Positions 1 to 7,498 of a stretch of DNA of 49,978 bases are shown one piece after another. The stretch comes from an uncultured Collinsella sp. (GTDB taxonomy: Bacteria > Actinomycetota > Coriobacteriia > Coriobacteriales > Coriobacteriaceae), in the NCBI GenBank assembly GCA_900757615.1, contig CAAEON010000042.1, forward strand, positions 1 through 49,978. Direction: 5' to 3'. The position numbers were made by a program, and so were the translations under genes. Every line of letters starts with the position of its first letter. Positions within the stretch are counted from its first letter, which is position 1. Below the pieces are notes generated by a model. That model saw nothing but the letters and a program-made list of their open reading frames with translations, did not search any database and was not told the origin of the DNA.

Positions 1-19
1 ACTTCAGCATCATTGTCGC

Positions 20-58
20 AGCCCCGACCCGCGGTCACGAGCGGGGGCTCCTATCTTT
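20..58 (+). terminator. Rho-independent terminator of an upstream gene
   Basis: Arms AGCCCCG (20-26) and CGGGGGCT (42-49) pair around a G/C-rich loop and are followed by a T-rich tail (CTATCTTTT). No coding frame precedes it here, so it probably ends a gene left of the window. Confidence 0.55.
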
Positions 59-175
59 TCAGTGCCCTCGGATTGGGTCATAGTGTCTGTCGTTGCCAAG
101 ACATCGGTGCTTCCGTTGTTGTAGGTGGCAGTTAGGTGCACTCATTGGGGACAGACTTAAATGAGTGCCCACAGA

Positions 176-243
176 ATGAGAGTGGATAATCTTCCGTTTT
201 TGGCCTGCTTTGGGGTTCAAAGTGGGAGATTATCCACTCTCAT
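176..243. repeat. Palindromic intergenic element with 17-bp arms
   Basis: ATGAGAGTGGATAATCT (176-192) is exactly reverse-complemented at 227-243, with a 34-nt centre. Size and design (perfect arms, about 30-nt variable middle, intergenic) match the P1 elements elsewhere in the window, but the arm sequence is unrelated. Only one copy was seen here. It lies in the 462-bp stretch upstream of the adenine deaminase gene, which holds no convincing gene. Confidence 0.7.
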
Positions 244-250
244 CATTTTG

Positions 251-336
251 CGGCACTTGGGGACGTTCCTTTTGTGTCGGCACTTTGGGACACTCCTTGT
301 CATTGGTACAAAGCAACCTGTCCCCATTGCGCCAAG
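251..336. repeat. Interspersed GGGGACGTTCC / CCTGTCCCC repeat cluster
   Basis: At 251-300 the block GGGGACGTTCCTTTT, a CGGCA spacer and GGGACACTCCTTG match copies at 3286-3336 and 39656-39734. It is followed by TGGTAC..CCTGTCCCC..GCGCCA at 303-336, a degenerate copy of the palindrome at 44433-44499 and 14300-14342. These are short intergenic repeats with no coding potential; the function is unknown. Confidence 0.65.
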
Positions 337-366
337 CGGCGTGTGCCGTTAAGCGGAGGGGGTGTA

Positions 367-394
367 TTCCCGACCCATCGTTTGGGCATACAAT
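367..394 (+). promoter_or_regulatory. Possible promoter of the adenine deaminase gene
   Basis: A good -10 hexamer TACAAT (389-394) has a weak -35 TTCCCG (367-372) at 16-bp spacing. Transcription from here would give a leader of about 60 nt containing the terminator-like hairpin at 407-444. Confidence 0.3.
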
Positions 395-406
395 GGCTAT
401 TGTCTT

Positions 407-444
407 GCTGCGGTGAAGGCCTGTCCGCTCCGCAGCTGTTTTCT
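407..444 (+). terminator. Terminator-like hairpin in the ade leader (possible attenuator)
   Basis: GCTGCGG (407-413) pairs perfectly with CCGCAGC (430-436) and is followed by TGTTTTCT. It lies between the candidate promoter and the ribosome binding site (AAAGGAG, 451-457), so it could act as an attenuator. No known purine riboswitch core is visible. Confidence 0.35.
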
Positions 445-462
445 ACGGTTAAAGGAGAATGT

Positions 463-2283
463 ATGTCCGTTGAGGTCATGAGGTCTGTGATCGAGGCCGC
501 CGAGGGCCGCGTGCCCGTCGACACGCTGTTTACCAATGCGCAGATCGTCGACGTGTATGGCCAGCGTGTGGCGCCCGGTAGCGTTGCCGTCAAGGATGGC
601 GTAATCGTCGGCGTGCTCTACGACGGTCGCGATGACGCTGCTGGCACCTACGAGGCGGCTGAAGTCATCGACTGCCAGGGCCGCTATCTTGCCCCCGGTT
701 TTATCGACGGGCACTTGCATATCGAATCTTCGAACATCCGCCCTGCTGAGTATGCGCGCATGGCGGCGACGCGCGGCACCACCACTGCCATTGCCGACAG
801 CCACGAGATTGCCAACGTTTCCGGCCTGGACGGCCTGCGCTTTATGATCGAGGACGGCCGTCGCGCGCCCATTTCCATCAAGTACATGATGCCCTCGTGC
901 GTGCCCGCGCTGCCCGATGAGCAGGCCGGTGCCGTCATTACCGCCGCCGATATGCAGGCGTTTTTTGCCGAGTATCCGGGCGATGTCTTCGGTCTGGGTG
1001 AGATGATGAACCTGCCGGGCGTCTTTATGGGCGACCCCGAGACCTGTGCTCGCATCGATGCTGCCAACCAGACGCCGTCCAAGCAGGTTGACGGCCACGC
1101 GCCGCTCGTTGCCGGAAAGGACCTCAACGCCTATGCCGCGGCGGGCATTATCGCCGACCACGAGTCGACGATTCCCGAGGAGGCACTCGACAAGCTGTCC
1201 CGCGGCATGTATGTGATGCTGCGCGAGGGTACGTGCAGCCATGACCTGGCCAACTTGTCGCCGATGCTGCTGGAAAACCCCGCCCGTGCCCGCCGCTGCT
1301 GCTTTGCGACCGACGACCGTGCTCCCTCCGACGCGCTTTCGACCGGTATGATCGACAACGCCTGCCGTGTGGCTATCGAGGCCGGCATTGACCCCGTGGT
1401 TGCCATCTCTATGGCGTCCCTCTCCACGGCCGAGGCGTTTGGCCTGGATCACGGCTGCCGCGACCCGTACGAGCTACGCGGTGCGATTGCCCCGGGCAAG
1501 CGTGCCGACCTGCTGGTGCTCAATGATCTGACGTTTGCCACGGCTCCGCATCGCGTATATGCCGCCGGTGCCCTGGTGGCGCAGGACGGCACCTTTGTGG
1601 GCGAGATTGCACCCGAGATGGCCGAGGTTGCGGCCCTTGCCGATGAGCTGCGTGCCTCCGTTAAGCTGCCGAAGCTTTCGCTCGATGTGTTCGACTATGC
1701 CTTTAAGCCGGGCGAGGCCGTTATCGATGTGATCCCGGGCATGGCTATCACGGGCATGATTCGCCCCGAGACTGATGAGGACTTGCGCCGCATTATGCTG
1801 ATTGAGCGCCATGGCCGTGGCGTGTCGTTGCAGGTCGAGGGTGTCGACGGCGACGGCCCCGCCGGTCTGGGCTTGGTCGGCAAGCATATCGGTCGCGGTT
1901 GGGTGCGCGGTTTCACCATCACCGGTGGTGCCATTGCCTCCACGATCGGCCACGATTCGCATAACGTGTGCGTGGTGGGCGACAATGCGGCGGATATGAT
2001 GGCTGCCGTTGAGGCCGTGGGCCAGGGCGGCCACGTGCTGGTGCGCAACGGCGAGGTCGTGGCGCGCATTCCGCTGGCGCTCGGTGGCCTTATGAGCGAG
2101 GGTACGGCCGAGGACGTTGCCGCGCAGCACGACGACTTTATGGTCAAGGCGCGCGCCATGGGTATTGAGCCGCCGCTCGACCCCATCATGGGCATCATTT
2201 TCCTGCCCCTGCCGGTGATCCCGACGCTCCGCATCCGCCCCGAGGGCATGTTCGACGTTACAACCTTCACCTACGCCGACTAG
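463..2283 (+). CDS. ade: Adenine deaminase
   Basis: This 606-residue enzyme of the amidohydrolase superfamily hydrolyses adenine to hypoxanthine and ammonia for purine salvage in the cytoplasm. The metal-binding HLHIES motif is near residue 84. Further support is the DSHEIANV segment, the long C-terminal domain typical of AdeC with the IGHDSHN motif, and a length close to the usual about 600 residues. The start at 463 is chosen because AAAGGAG lies just upstream (451-457). An earlier in-frame start at 274 would translate repeat sequence. The TAG stop at 2281-2283 is the first base triplet of a palindromic repeat. The gene appears monocistronic. Confidence 0.93.
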   Translation: MSVEVMRSVIEAAEGRVPVDTLFTNAQIVDVYGQRVAPGSVAVKDGVIVGVLYDGRDDAAGTYEAAEVIDCQGRYLAPGFIDGHLHIESSNIRPAEYARMAATRGTTTAIADSHEIANVSGLDGLRFMIEDGRRAPISIKYMMPSCVPALPDEQAGAVITAADMQAFFAEYPGDVFGLGEMMNLPGVFMGDPETCARIDAANQTPSKQVDGHAPLVAGKDLNAYAAAGIIADHESTIPEEALDKLSRGMYVMLREGTCSHDLANLSPMLLENPARARRCCFATDDRAPSDALSTGMIDNACRVAIEAGIDPVVAISMASLSTAEAFGLDHGCRDPYELRGAIAPGKRADLLVLNDLTFATAPHRVYAAGALVAQDGTFVGEIAPEMAEVAALADELRASVKLPKLSLDVFDYAFKPGEAVIDVIPGMAITGMIRPETDEDLRRIMLIERHGRGVSLQVEGVDGDGPAGLGLVGKHIGRGWVRGFTITGGAIASTIGHDSHNVCVVGDNAADMMAAVEAVGQGGHVLVRNGEVVARIPLALGGLMSEGTAEDVAAQHDDFMVKARAMGIEPPLDPIMGIIFLPLPVIPTLRIRPEGMFDVTTFTYAD

Positions 2284-2328
2284 TCATCGGGGACGTTCTT
2301 AAACGACTAGTCGTTGGGGACACTCTTT
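2281..2328. repeat. Left copy of an inverted repeat flanking a HAD gene
   Basis: The block TAGTCAT..GGGGACGTTCTTAAACGACTAGTC..TGGGGACACT recurs in reverse orientation at 3351-3405, on the other side of the HAD gene. The copy begins at the TAG stop of the adenine deaminase gene. It contains the small palindrome CGACTAGTCG. It belongs to the same GGGGAC-rich group as the repeats at 251-300. Confidence 0.7.
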
Positions 2329-2422
2329 GGCGTGTCGCCTGACGCCGCGACCGTGAGACCTCTGGCATGTGTGAGCTATTTGCCAGGTCCTTGTAACGTT
2401 TACGCCCGCGGAGTCTTATTTG

Positions 2423-2488
2423 AGCTCCCTTTGGGTACGTTGGAATCGGATACACGTTCGATTCCAACAAGCCCGAAGGGAGCTTTTC
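2423..2488 (+). promoter_or_regulatory. Long leader hairpin covering the Shine-Dalgarno of the HAD gene
   Basis: AGCTCCCTT (2423-2431) pairs with AAGGGAGCT (2476-2484), and GTTGGAATCG (2439-2448) pairs with CGATTCCAAC (2459-2468). TGGG/CCC between them may close the gap. The outer right arm contains the Shine-Dalgarno GGGAG (2478-2482), 7 nt before the ATG at 2490. Folding would hide the ribosome binding site. The TTTTCT after the stem also makes it look like an intrinsic terminator. Confidence 0.6.
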
Positions 2489-2489
2489 T

Positions 2490-3284
2490 ATGTTTAAACT
2501 GATTGCATCCGATATGGACGGCACGTTGCTTGACGAAAACGGCCAGGTGCCTCCCGAGACCTACGAACTGATTCTGGCGCTACGCGAGCATGGCGTGCAT
2601 TTCGCCGCATCGTCAGGTCGTCGCTACGATCGCCTGTGCGAGTTCTTTGCGCCCGTTCGCGACAAGATGGACTTTGTCGCCGCTAACGGTGCCCAGGTCT
2701 TCGCCGACGGCAAGATGGTAGACCGTGAGGTGTATTCGCACCTGGCGATTCGAAGGCTCGCCCAAGCCGTCGCGACGTTTCCCAATCTGCATCTTGCGCT
2801 TTTTGACCGAACCAAGTCCTTCTTGCTCGATGACGAGTGCAAGTTCGTGCGTGAGGTCGATAAGGACCTTCCCAATGCCGAGCGTATTTGGGAGCTGCCC
2901 GATCCCAGCGTAAATATCATCAAGGCGAGTATCTTTTGCGATGACGGTGCCGTTATGGACAGCGCTTACGTACTGCAGCGTGAACTCGGTCAGCTCTTTA
3001 CTTTTGCGCCTTCGGGCAACGCGTGGATCGATGCCATGCAGCCCGGTGTGTCGAAGGCCTCGGGCATCGCACGGCTTGCGGAGCATTACGGCATTGGACG
3101 CGACGAGATCATGGCGTTTGGCGACTCGATGAACGACTACGAGATCATTCGCTTTGTCGGCGCGGGCTGCGCGATGGAAAACGCGCGCCCCGCGCTTAAG
3201 GCGGTGGCCGATCGCGTGGTGGGTTGTAACCGCGACCACGCCGTCCAGCAGGAGCTCCGTCGCGTGCTGGAGAGTCTCTCCTAA
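2490..3284 (+). CDS. Cof-type HAD phosphatase
   Basis: This 264-residue member of the HAD superfamily (Cof/YbhA/Hpp subfamily, type IIB cap) probably dephosphorylates small phospho-sugars or cofactors; the substrate cannot be read from sequence. Motif I DMDGTLL is near residues 8-14 with the nucleophile Asp first, motif II is SSGR near residue 40, and motif IV GDSMND is near residue 211. The start is fixed by GGGAG at 2478-2482. The gene is isolated between two inverted repeats (2281-2328 and 3351-3405) and preceded by a hairpin that overlaps its ribosome binding site. Confidence 0.88.
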   Translation: MFKLIASDMDGTLLDENGQVPPETYELILALREHGVHFAASSGRRYDRLCEFFAPVRDKMDFVAANGAQVFADGKMVDREVYSHLAIRRLAQAVATFPNLHLALFDRTKSFLLDDECKFVREVDKDLPNAERIWELPDPSVNIIKASIFCDDGAVMDSAYVLQRELGQLFTFAPSGNAWIDAMQPGVSKASGIARLAEHYGIGRDEIMAFGDSMNDYEIIRFVGAGCAMENARPALKAVADRVVGCNRDHAVQQELRRVLESLS

Positions 3285-3285
3285 T

Positions 3286-3336
3286 CCGGCAGATGGGGAC
3301 GTTCCTTTTCTGCCGACAGTGGGGGACAGTCCTTGC
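3286..3336. repeat. Interspersed GGGGACGTTCCTTTT repeat
   Basis: CCGGCAGATGGGGACGTTCC, then TTTTCTGCCGACAGTG and GGGGACAGTCCTTGC, is a close match to 251-300 and 39686-39734. It starts two bases after the HAD stop codon. CGGCAG..CTGCCG can pair internally. Confidence 0.65.
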
Positions 3337-3350
3337 AGCTTTTTGCGAAG

Positions 3351-3405
3351 AGTGTCCCCAGTGACTAGTCGTTTAAGAACGTCCCCAATGACTGACCAAT
3401 GACTA
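3351..3405. repeat. Right copy of the inverted repeat flanking the HAD gene
   Basis: The reverse complement reads CTAGTCATTGG, an 11-bp insertion of the same type, then GGGGACGTTCTTAAACGACT and so on, matching 2281-2328. Its outer end contains the TAG stop of the minus-strand HAD gene. The inserted 11 bp (GGTCAGTCATT) look like a local duplication. Confidence 0.7.
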
Positions 3406-4245
3406 GGCGAGGGCGGCCATGATGGTGCGGGCGACGCCGTCGTGGTCGTTGTCGTATTCGGTGATGGCGTCGGCGGCCTCGCGATCTTCGGGCTCGGCGT
3501 TGATCATGGCCATGCCATGGCCCGCTGCCTGCAGCATGGGGATGTCGTTGATGTTGTCGCCGAACGCCCAGGCGTCGGCGAGACGCTCGCCCAGATGCTC
3601 ACACAGCCACGTGAGGGCCGTTCCCTTGGTGGCGCCTTCGCCCATAACCTCGATATTCATGGCGTACGAACGCGTGACCTCAATGCCTCCGAGCGTGTCG
3701 AGCGCCGCCGCGATGGCGTCGCGATCGGTGGGGTCGTGCCAGTACATGGCGATGCGTTCGAGCGTCTCGACCTCGTCGATCTTGCTGTCGATATCCATGT
3801 CGATCGGTGTTCGTGTGCGCTTGAGCGAAGCCGCGATGTGAGGATCGCCGCCGCAGAATTCGTCCAGGCGCGTGTAGAGCGAGCGGGGGAGGAAACACTG
3901 CCCGTCCGCGAAGATATCGAAGGTGACGTCATGGCCGGTGGCAATGCTATGGACGTGGTGGGCGATGGCGCGGTCGAGCGGTCGGCTCAAAATGCGCGTA
4001 GCACGTGAGGCATCGGTGGGCGTATCGTCGTCGAGCTGCCAGACGCTGGCACCATTGGCGCAGACCGCGTAGTGCACGGCGGGATGGGCGAGGATGGGCT
4101 CAAAGACGCCTGACAGTGGACGGCCTGTGCAGGGCACAAACTCAATACCGCGGCGCGCAAGCTCGTCGAGCATCGCCCAGGTGGCGTCGCTCATCTGCTT
4201 ATCACTCGTCAGCAGCGTTCCATCCATATCGGAAATAATAATCAT
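3403..4245 (-). CDS. Cof-type HAD phosphatase (second)
   Basis: This 280-residue HAD hydrolase shares the fold with the plus-strand neighbour but is not a recent duplicate. Motif I DMDGTLL is at residues 6-12, TGRP is near residue 40, and GDNINDIPML is near residue 229. The substrate is unknown. It converges with the plus-strand HAD gene and lies downstream of citrate synthase on the same strand, 87 bp away and beyond a strong terminator, so it is likely transcribed separately. The stop TAG sits inside a repeat. Confidence 0.87.
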   Translation of the reverse strand: MIIISDMDGTLLTSDKQMSDATWAMLDELARRGIEFVPCTGRPLSGVFEPILAHPAVHYAVCANGASVWQLDDDTPTDASRATRILSRPLDRAIAHHVHSIATGHDVTFDIFADGQCFLPRSLYTRLDEFCGGDPHIAASLKRTRTPIDMDIDSKIDEVETLERIAMYWHDPTDRDAIAAALDTLGGIEVTRSYAMNIEVMGEGATKGTALTWLCEHLGERLADAWAFGDNINDIPMLQAAGHGMAMINAEPEDREAADAITEYDNDHDGVARTIMAALA

Positions 4246-4270
4246 TCGATGCAGCCCTTTCTGCTGGCAT

Positions 4271-4309
4271 AAAAAGCGTGGCCGAGGGCGGCGATGCCCT
4301 GGCCACGCT
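4271..4309 (-). terminator. Rho-independent terminator of citrate synthase
   Basis: Read on the minus strand, AGCGTGGCCAGGGC pairs with GCCCTCGGCCACGCT around a 6-nt loop and is followed by TTTTT. It lies 24 bp beyond the citrate synthase stop. Confidence 0.85.
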
Positions 4310-4332
4310 CGAGTTCTATAACGGTCCGCGTC

Positions 4333-5751
4333 CTAGCGGTCAGCGAGCGGCTTGTACTCCAACGGCTCGATAACCGGGCGATACGCGGGACGGATGATGC
4401 GGTGCGCGCAGAAGAGCTCTTCCATGCGGTGCGCCGACCAACCGGCCATGCGGGCGACGGCGAACAGCGGCGTAAAGAGCGTCTCGGGCACGCCGAGCAT
4501 CTTGTAGATAAAGCCCGTGTACAGGTCGATGTTGGCGCAGATGGGCTTGGTCATGCCGTGGTCGCGCATGACCTGGGGTGTCAGGCGCTCGATGCGCTCG
4601 ATGAGCGCGAACTCATCGCCCAGGTCCTTCTTGGCGGCAAGCGTGCGCGCGTAACGGCGGCAGACCTCGGCGCGCGGGTCGCTGAGCGTATAGACGGCGT
4701 GGCCCATACCGTAGATGAGGCCCGTGCCGTCGAAGGCCTGCTTGTCGAGGATCTTGCCCAGGTAGGCTGCGACCTCGTCCTCGTCCTCCCAGTTGGAGAC
4801 ATGCGCGCGGATGTCCTCGTGCATGGACACGACCTTGGCGTTGGCACCGCCGTGGCGCGGGCCCTTGAGCGAGCCGATAGCCGCGGCGTAGGCGGAATAC
4901 GGGTCGGTGGCCGAAGACGACAGCACGCGGCAAGCGAAGGTGGAGTTGTTGCCGCCGCCGTGCTCGGCATGCAGCATGAGCATCACGTCGAGCAGCATGG
5001 CTTCGTCGCGGGTGAACGCCATGCCACCGCGCAAGACCTGTAGGATGGTCTCGGCGGTGGAGAGACCGGGCGTGGGGTGCGGCACGTGAACCTCGGAGCC
5101 GCGAAGCTTGGCGACCGAGGCCATGTGTGCGAAGGCGGCGATGCGCGGGAGACGTGCGAGCATGGAAATGGCGACGTCGATTTCGTGCTCGGGCGTGATC
5201 ACGTCTGGTTCGGCATCGAAGGCGTAGAGCAACAGTACGGCGCGCTGGAGCACGTTCATGATGCTCGACGACACCGTGGTCATAGGGAACTCTTTAACGT
5301 ACTCGTCACTCAGGTGTCTAAAGGCGCCCAGGCGCTCGCAAAAGCCGTCGAGCTCTTCCTTGTTGGGCAGCGAACCCGTGATAAGCAGATAGGCGACTTC
5401 CTCGTAGCCGTAGCGATTCTCGGCCTGGGCATTGTTGACCAGATCCTCGATGCTGTAGCCGCGAAGCGTGAGCTTGCCCTGATCGGGCACGACCTTTCCG
5501 TCGACCTTGTTGTAGCCGTGCACATCCGAGATACGAGTGAGGCCCGCGACCACGCCCGAGCCGTCGGCATTGCGCAGGCCGCGCTTGACATTGTGCTCTT
5601 CGAACAAGCCCTCGTCATAAGGGTCGGTCGGCAGGCCGTGGTAGAGGTTTTCGCTTTCGGGCGAAATCTGACGGCTCGCCTCGTAATCCAGAACCAGGCG
5701 GCTCAGGTGATCGTCGAAGCGGTAGTAGATTTTCTTGGCGTCGTAGGCCAT
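4333..5751 (-). CDS. gltA: Citrate synthase
   Basis: This 472-residue protein of the citrate synthase family condenses oxaloacetate with acetyl-CoA to citrate, feeding the oxidative branch that makes 2-oxoglutarate for glutamate. Visible family signatures are LHAEHGGGNNSTF with a catalytic His, the GSLKGPRHGGANAK segment, and YGMGHAVYTLSDPRAE. The C-terminal RPAYRPVIEP segment ends close to the family boundary. The start at 5751 is supported by AGGAGAGGA 6-14 nt upstream. The gene ends at a strong terminator (4271-4309). A 2-methylcitrate synthase role is possible, but the neighbours do not suggest propionate metabolism; gltBD elsewhere in the window fits a biosynthetic role. Confidence 0.9.
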   Translation of the reverse strand: MAYDAKKIYYRFDDHLSRLVLDYEASRQISPESENLYHGLPTDPYDEGLFEEHNVKRGLRNADGSGVVAGLTRISDVHGYNKVDGKVVPDQGKLTLRGYSIEDLVNNAQAENRYGYEEVAYLLITGSLPNKEELDGFCERLGAFRHLSDEYVKEFPMTTVSSSIMNVLQRAVLLLYAFDAEPDVITPEHEIDVAISMLARLPRIAAFAHMASVAKLRGSEVHVPHPTPGLSTAETILQVLRGGMAFTRDEAMLLDVMLMLHAEHGGGNNSTFACRVLSSSATDPYSAYAAAIGSLKGPRHGGANAKVVSMHEDIRAHVSNWEDEDEVAAYLGKILDKQAFDGTGLIYGMGHAVYTLSDPRAEVCRRYARTLAAKKDLGDEFALIERIERLTPQVMRDHGMTKPICANIDLYTGFIYKMLGVPETLFTPLFAVARMAGWSAHRMEELFCAHRIIRPAYRPVIEPLEYKPLADR

Positions 5752-5828
5752 GCGCGCTCCTCTCCTGTCCGCTTTGGGGTCGCGCGCTTGGACGATATGA
5801 CGTCAAGCTGCCCCGAGCGGCTTGTTCG

Positions 5829-6116
5829 CTACAGGCGGTACATAAAGTTAAAGACGTCCTCGCGCTGGATGGACACGTTGACGCCCGAAAGTTCGCCTGC
5901 CTCGGCCAGGGCCTTCTGCAGCTCGGCGAAGTCGAGCTTGGACTCGGCGGTGTCGGCCAGCATGGTCATGGTGAAGATGTCCTCGATAATGGACTGCGTG
6001 ATGTCGCGGATGTCGACGTTGGCCTCGCCCAGAACACGGGTGACGCCGGCGACAATGCCGGGGCGGTTCTTGCCAAGGACGGTGATGACGATGCGGGAGG
6101 ACGAGATCTCGGCCAT
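5829..6116 (-). CDS. ACT-domain protein (UPF0237 type)
   Basis: This 95-residue protein is a single ACT domain, expected to bind a small ligand, probably an amino acid, as a dimer. The opening segment RIVITVLGKNRPGIVAGVTR is characteristic, with GKNRPGIV forming the ligand loop. The start at 6116 is chosen because AAAGGG precedes it and the domain begins immediately; upstream in-frame sequence is low quality. In many bacteria this protein is followed by a DUF711 (UPF0210) partner, which is absent here; citrate synthase lies 77 bp downstream instead. The gene sits just outside the island's left repeat. Confidence 0.82.
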   Translation of the reverse strand: MAEISSSRIVITVLGKNRPGIVAGVTRVLGEANVDIRDITQSIIEDIFTMTMLADTAESKLDFAELQKALAEAGELSGVNVSIQREDVFNFMYRL

Positions 6117-6296
6117 GGGAAACCCTTTCGCGTGGTTGCGGCGCGCGGGGCGCTCCGCTACGGTACAGTGTTCATCATTGTACCTGTCTGGCGCCAAAAG
6201 GGGCACCCTTGCTGCGGCGTTACACGTCTGCAACATGAGCGTAAGGGGGAAGGCCGTACGGGGAAGAGCCGTCTGGCGCGTGTCCGGCTCGTGTTG

Positions 6297-6360
6297 GGTT
6301 GATTTCCGATCTCAGCCGAACACATTGAGCGGACAGGCCGTTCCCGCAGTCAGCCGAACG
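6297..6360. repeat. Left 64-bp direct repeat bounding the island (att-like)
   Basis: Positions 6297-6360 and 13509-13572 agree at 62 of 64 bases in direct orientation, from GGTTGATTTCCGATCTCAGC to CAGTCAG(C/T)CGAACG. A few more matches extend to the left. The pair encloses a tyrosine-integrase remnant near this end. This may be attL or attR of an old integration. It does not resemble a tRNA 3' end, and it could instead be another interspersed repeat. Confidence 0.7.
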
Positions 6361-6410
6361 CCTCCGACGGCTGATTCCGAACTGGAAGCGGAGGGCATCC
6401 CCGCCCTTCG

Positions 6411-6456
6411 GTAGGGGATACCGCTCCGCGGCGCATGCCGCGGGCGGCGCCCCTAT
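6411..6456. other. Strong G/C hairpin between the island repeat and the integrase end
   Basis: CCGCGGC-GCAT-GCCGCGG is a perfect 7-bp stem, extended by CCGC/GCGG and TAGGGG/CCCCTA with small bulges. It lies downstream of the integrase remnant on the minus strand but lacks a T-run, so terminator function is uncertain. The 395 bp between 6117 and 6511 otherwise hold the ACT gene leader and the 64-bp repeat, and no gene. Confidence 0.5.
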
Positions 6457-6511
6457 CGGACCACCGTGACCTCAGTTGGGATGGGCCCAGCACTGCCGCG
6501 TACTCGGTGAG

Positions 6512-7237
6512 CTAGAGCCAACTGTTCGTCTTCACGTCGCGTATGGCGATATTTCGGTCGTCCGGCTCGGTGATGCCGTTGCCGAACGCCTGGAGCGTCT
6601 CGATGGACTCCTGGATCCTCTGTTGGAACATGGGACCCGGATCGACCCTCGGCCCGAGGTGCCCGCGCCAAAGGCACGGCGTGGCGCGCAGCATGTTATG
6701 GATTTTGGAGATGGGCTCGATGTCGGCGTAGACGTTGAGCGTCGCCATGGCGTCCTTGTGGCCGAGGATCGATTGGAGCGCCTTGATATCGCCGCCTTGG
6801 CGGATCCACTGCGTTGCGAACGTGTGGCGAAGGCCGTGGAACGTGATCAGCTCGTCGTTGGTGCCCATGAGGCCGTTGGTCTCCGAGAACGTCTTGAACG
6901 CCCTGCGGATATAGCTTGTCGTCGCGAAGGTCGCGCCCGGCTCCGACAGGATGTAGCAGTCCCCGATCTCGACCGCCCCGGTAAGGCCGCGCAAGCGCAG
7001 CTTTCCGCAGTCGATCTCGTGGGTCTCCTTCAGGAAGGGGAGTAGGCCGACCGGGTCGATGGGGATACCCCTGGCGTCATGGGTCTTGGTGTCCTTGATG
7101 AACGAACCCATTCCCTTCGCGTACGCCACCGAGTGTCTGATCGAGATCAGGCCCGTCTCGAAATCCACATCGCACCACCGAAGGCCGCAGACCTCGCCAA
7201 TTCGCATCCCCGTGTGCAGGGCGAGTACGACCGCCCT
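6512..7237 (-). pseudogene. Tyrosine recombinase, catalytic domain only
   Basis: The open frame begins immediately after the stop of the XRE gene (ALHTGMRIGEVCGLRW) and encodes about 240 residues. All catalytic landmarks of a phage-type integrase are present: first Arg in TGMRIGEV, Lys in the KDTKTHDARG segment, HGLRHTFAT with His and Arg, then GHKDAMATLNVY with His and the nucleophile Tyr. The N-terminal SAM-like and arm-binding domains, normally about 170 residues, are missing. A shorter start at 7207 (ATG) is possible. A catalytic domain alone would not be expected to recombine att sites. Confidence 0.8.
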
Positions 7238-7489
7238 CTAATCCTCGGCGGACCAATCGAGTCCGAACTCCTTTCGGGCATCCTCTTCGCTCATGACTTC
7301 GAGAAGGTCTCCGGGTTGGCAACGAAGGGCGAGGCATAGCTGCTCGAGTGTGTTGAAGCGAATGCCGCGAATATGCCCTTTTTTAATACGGGACAGGTTC
7401 ACGGGCGTGGTTCCAATCCTTTCGGCAAGTTCGTTCGAGGAAATCTTTCGCTCGGCCATGATCTTGTCGAGGCGAACAATTACGGGCAT
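7238..7489 (-). CDS. XRE-family HTH regulator (YozG-like)
   Basis: This 83-residue DNA-binding protein begins with the pattern of small YozG-type repressors. The helix-turn-helix spans roughly residues 15-50 (KISSNELAERIGTTPVNLSR), followed by FNTLEQLCLALRCQPGDLLE. It starts 9 bp after the DUF2975 stop, with TAAGGA overlapping that stop, so the two are an operon. This pairing of a DUF2975 membrane protein with a tiny XRE protein is common in Gram-positive bacteria. The last 20 or so residues run directly, through a TAG codon in the same frame, into the integrase remnant. A candidate operator lies at 8049-8067. Confidence 0.85.
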   Translation of the reverse strand: MPVIVRLDKIMAERKISSNELAERIGTTPVNLSRIKKGHIRGIRFNTLEQLCLALRCQPGDLLEVMSEEDARKEFGLDWSAED

Positions 7490-7498
7490 GGCGTTTCC

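Noticed and set aside
463..2283. Start of adenine deaminase at 274
   Set aside because: The additional 63 residues would be encoded by interspersed repeat sequence and lack a ribosome binding site; 463 has AAAGGAG.
6297..6360. tRNA-derived attachment site
   Set aside because: The 64-bp repeat has no T-arm consensus and no CCA end, and no tRNA gene is adjacent to either copy.
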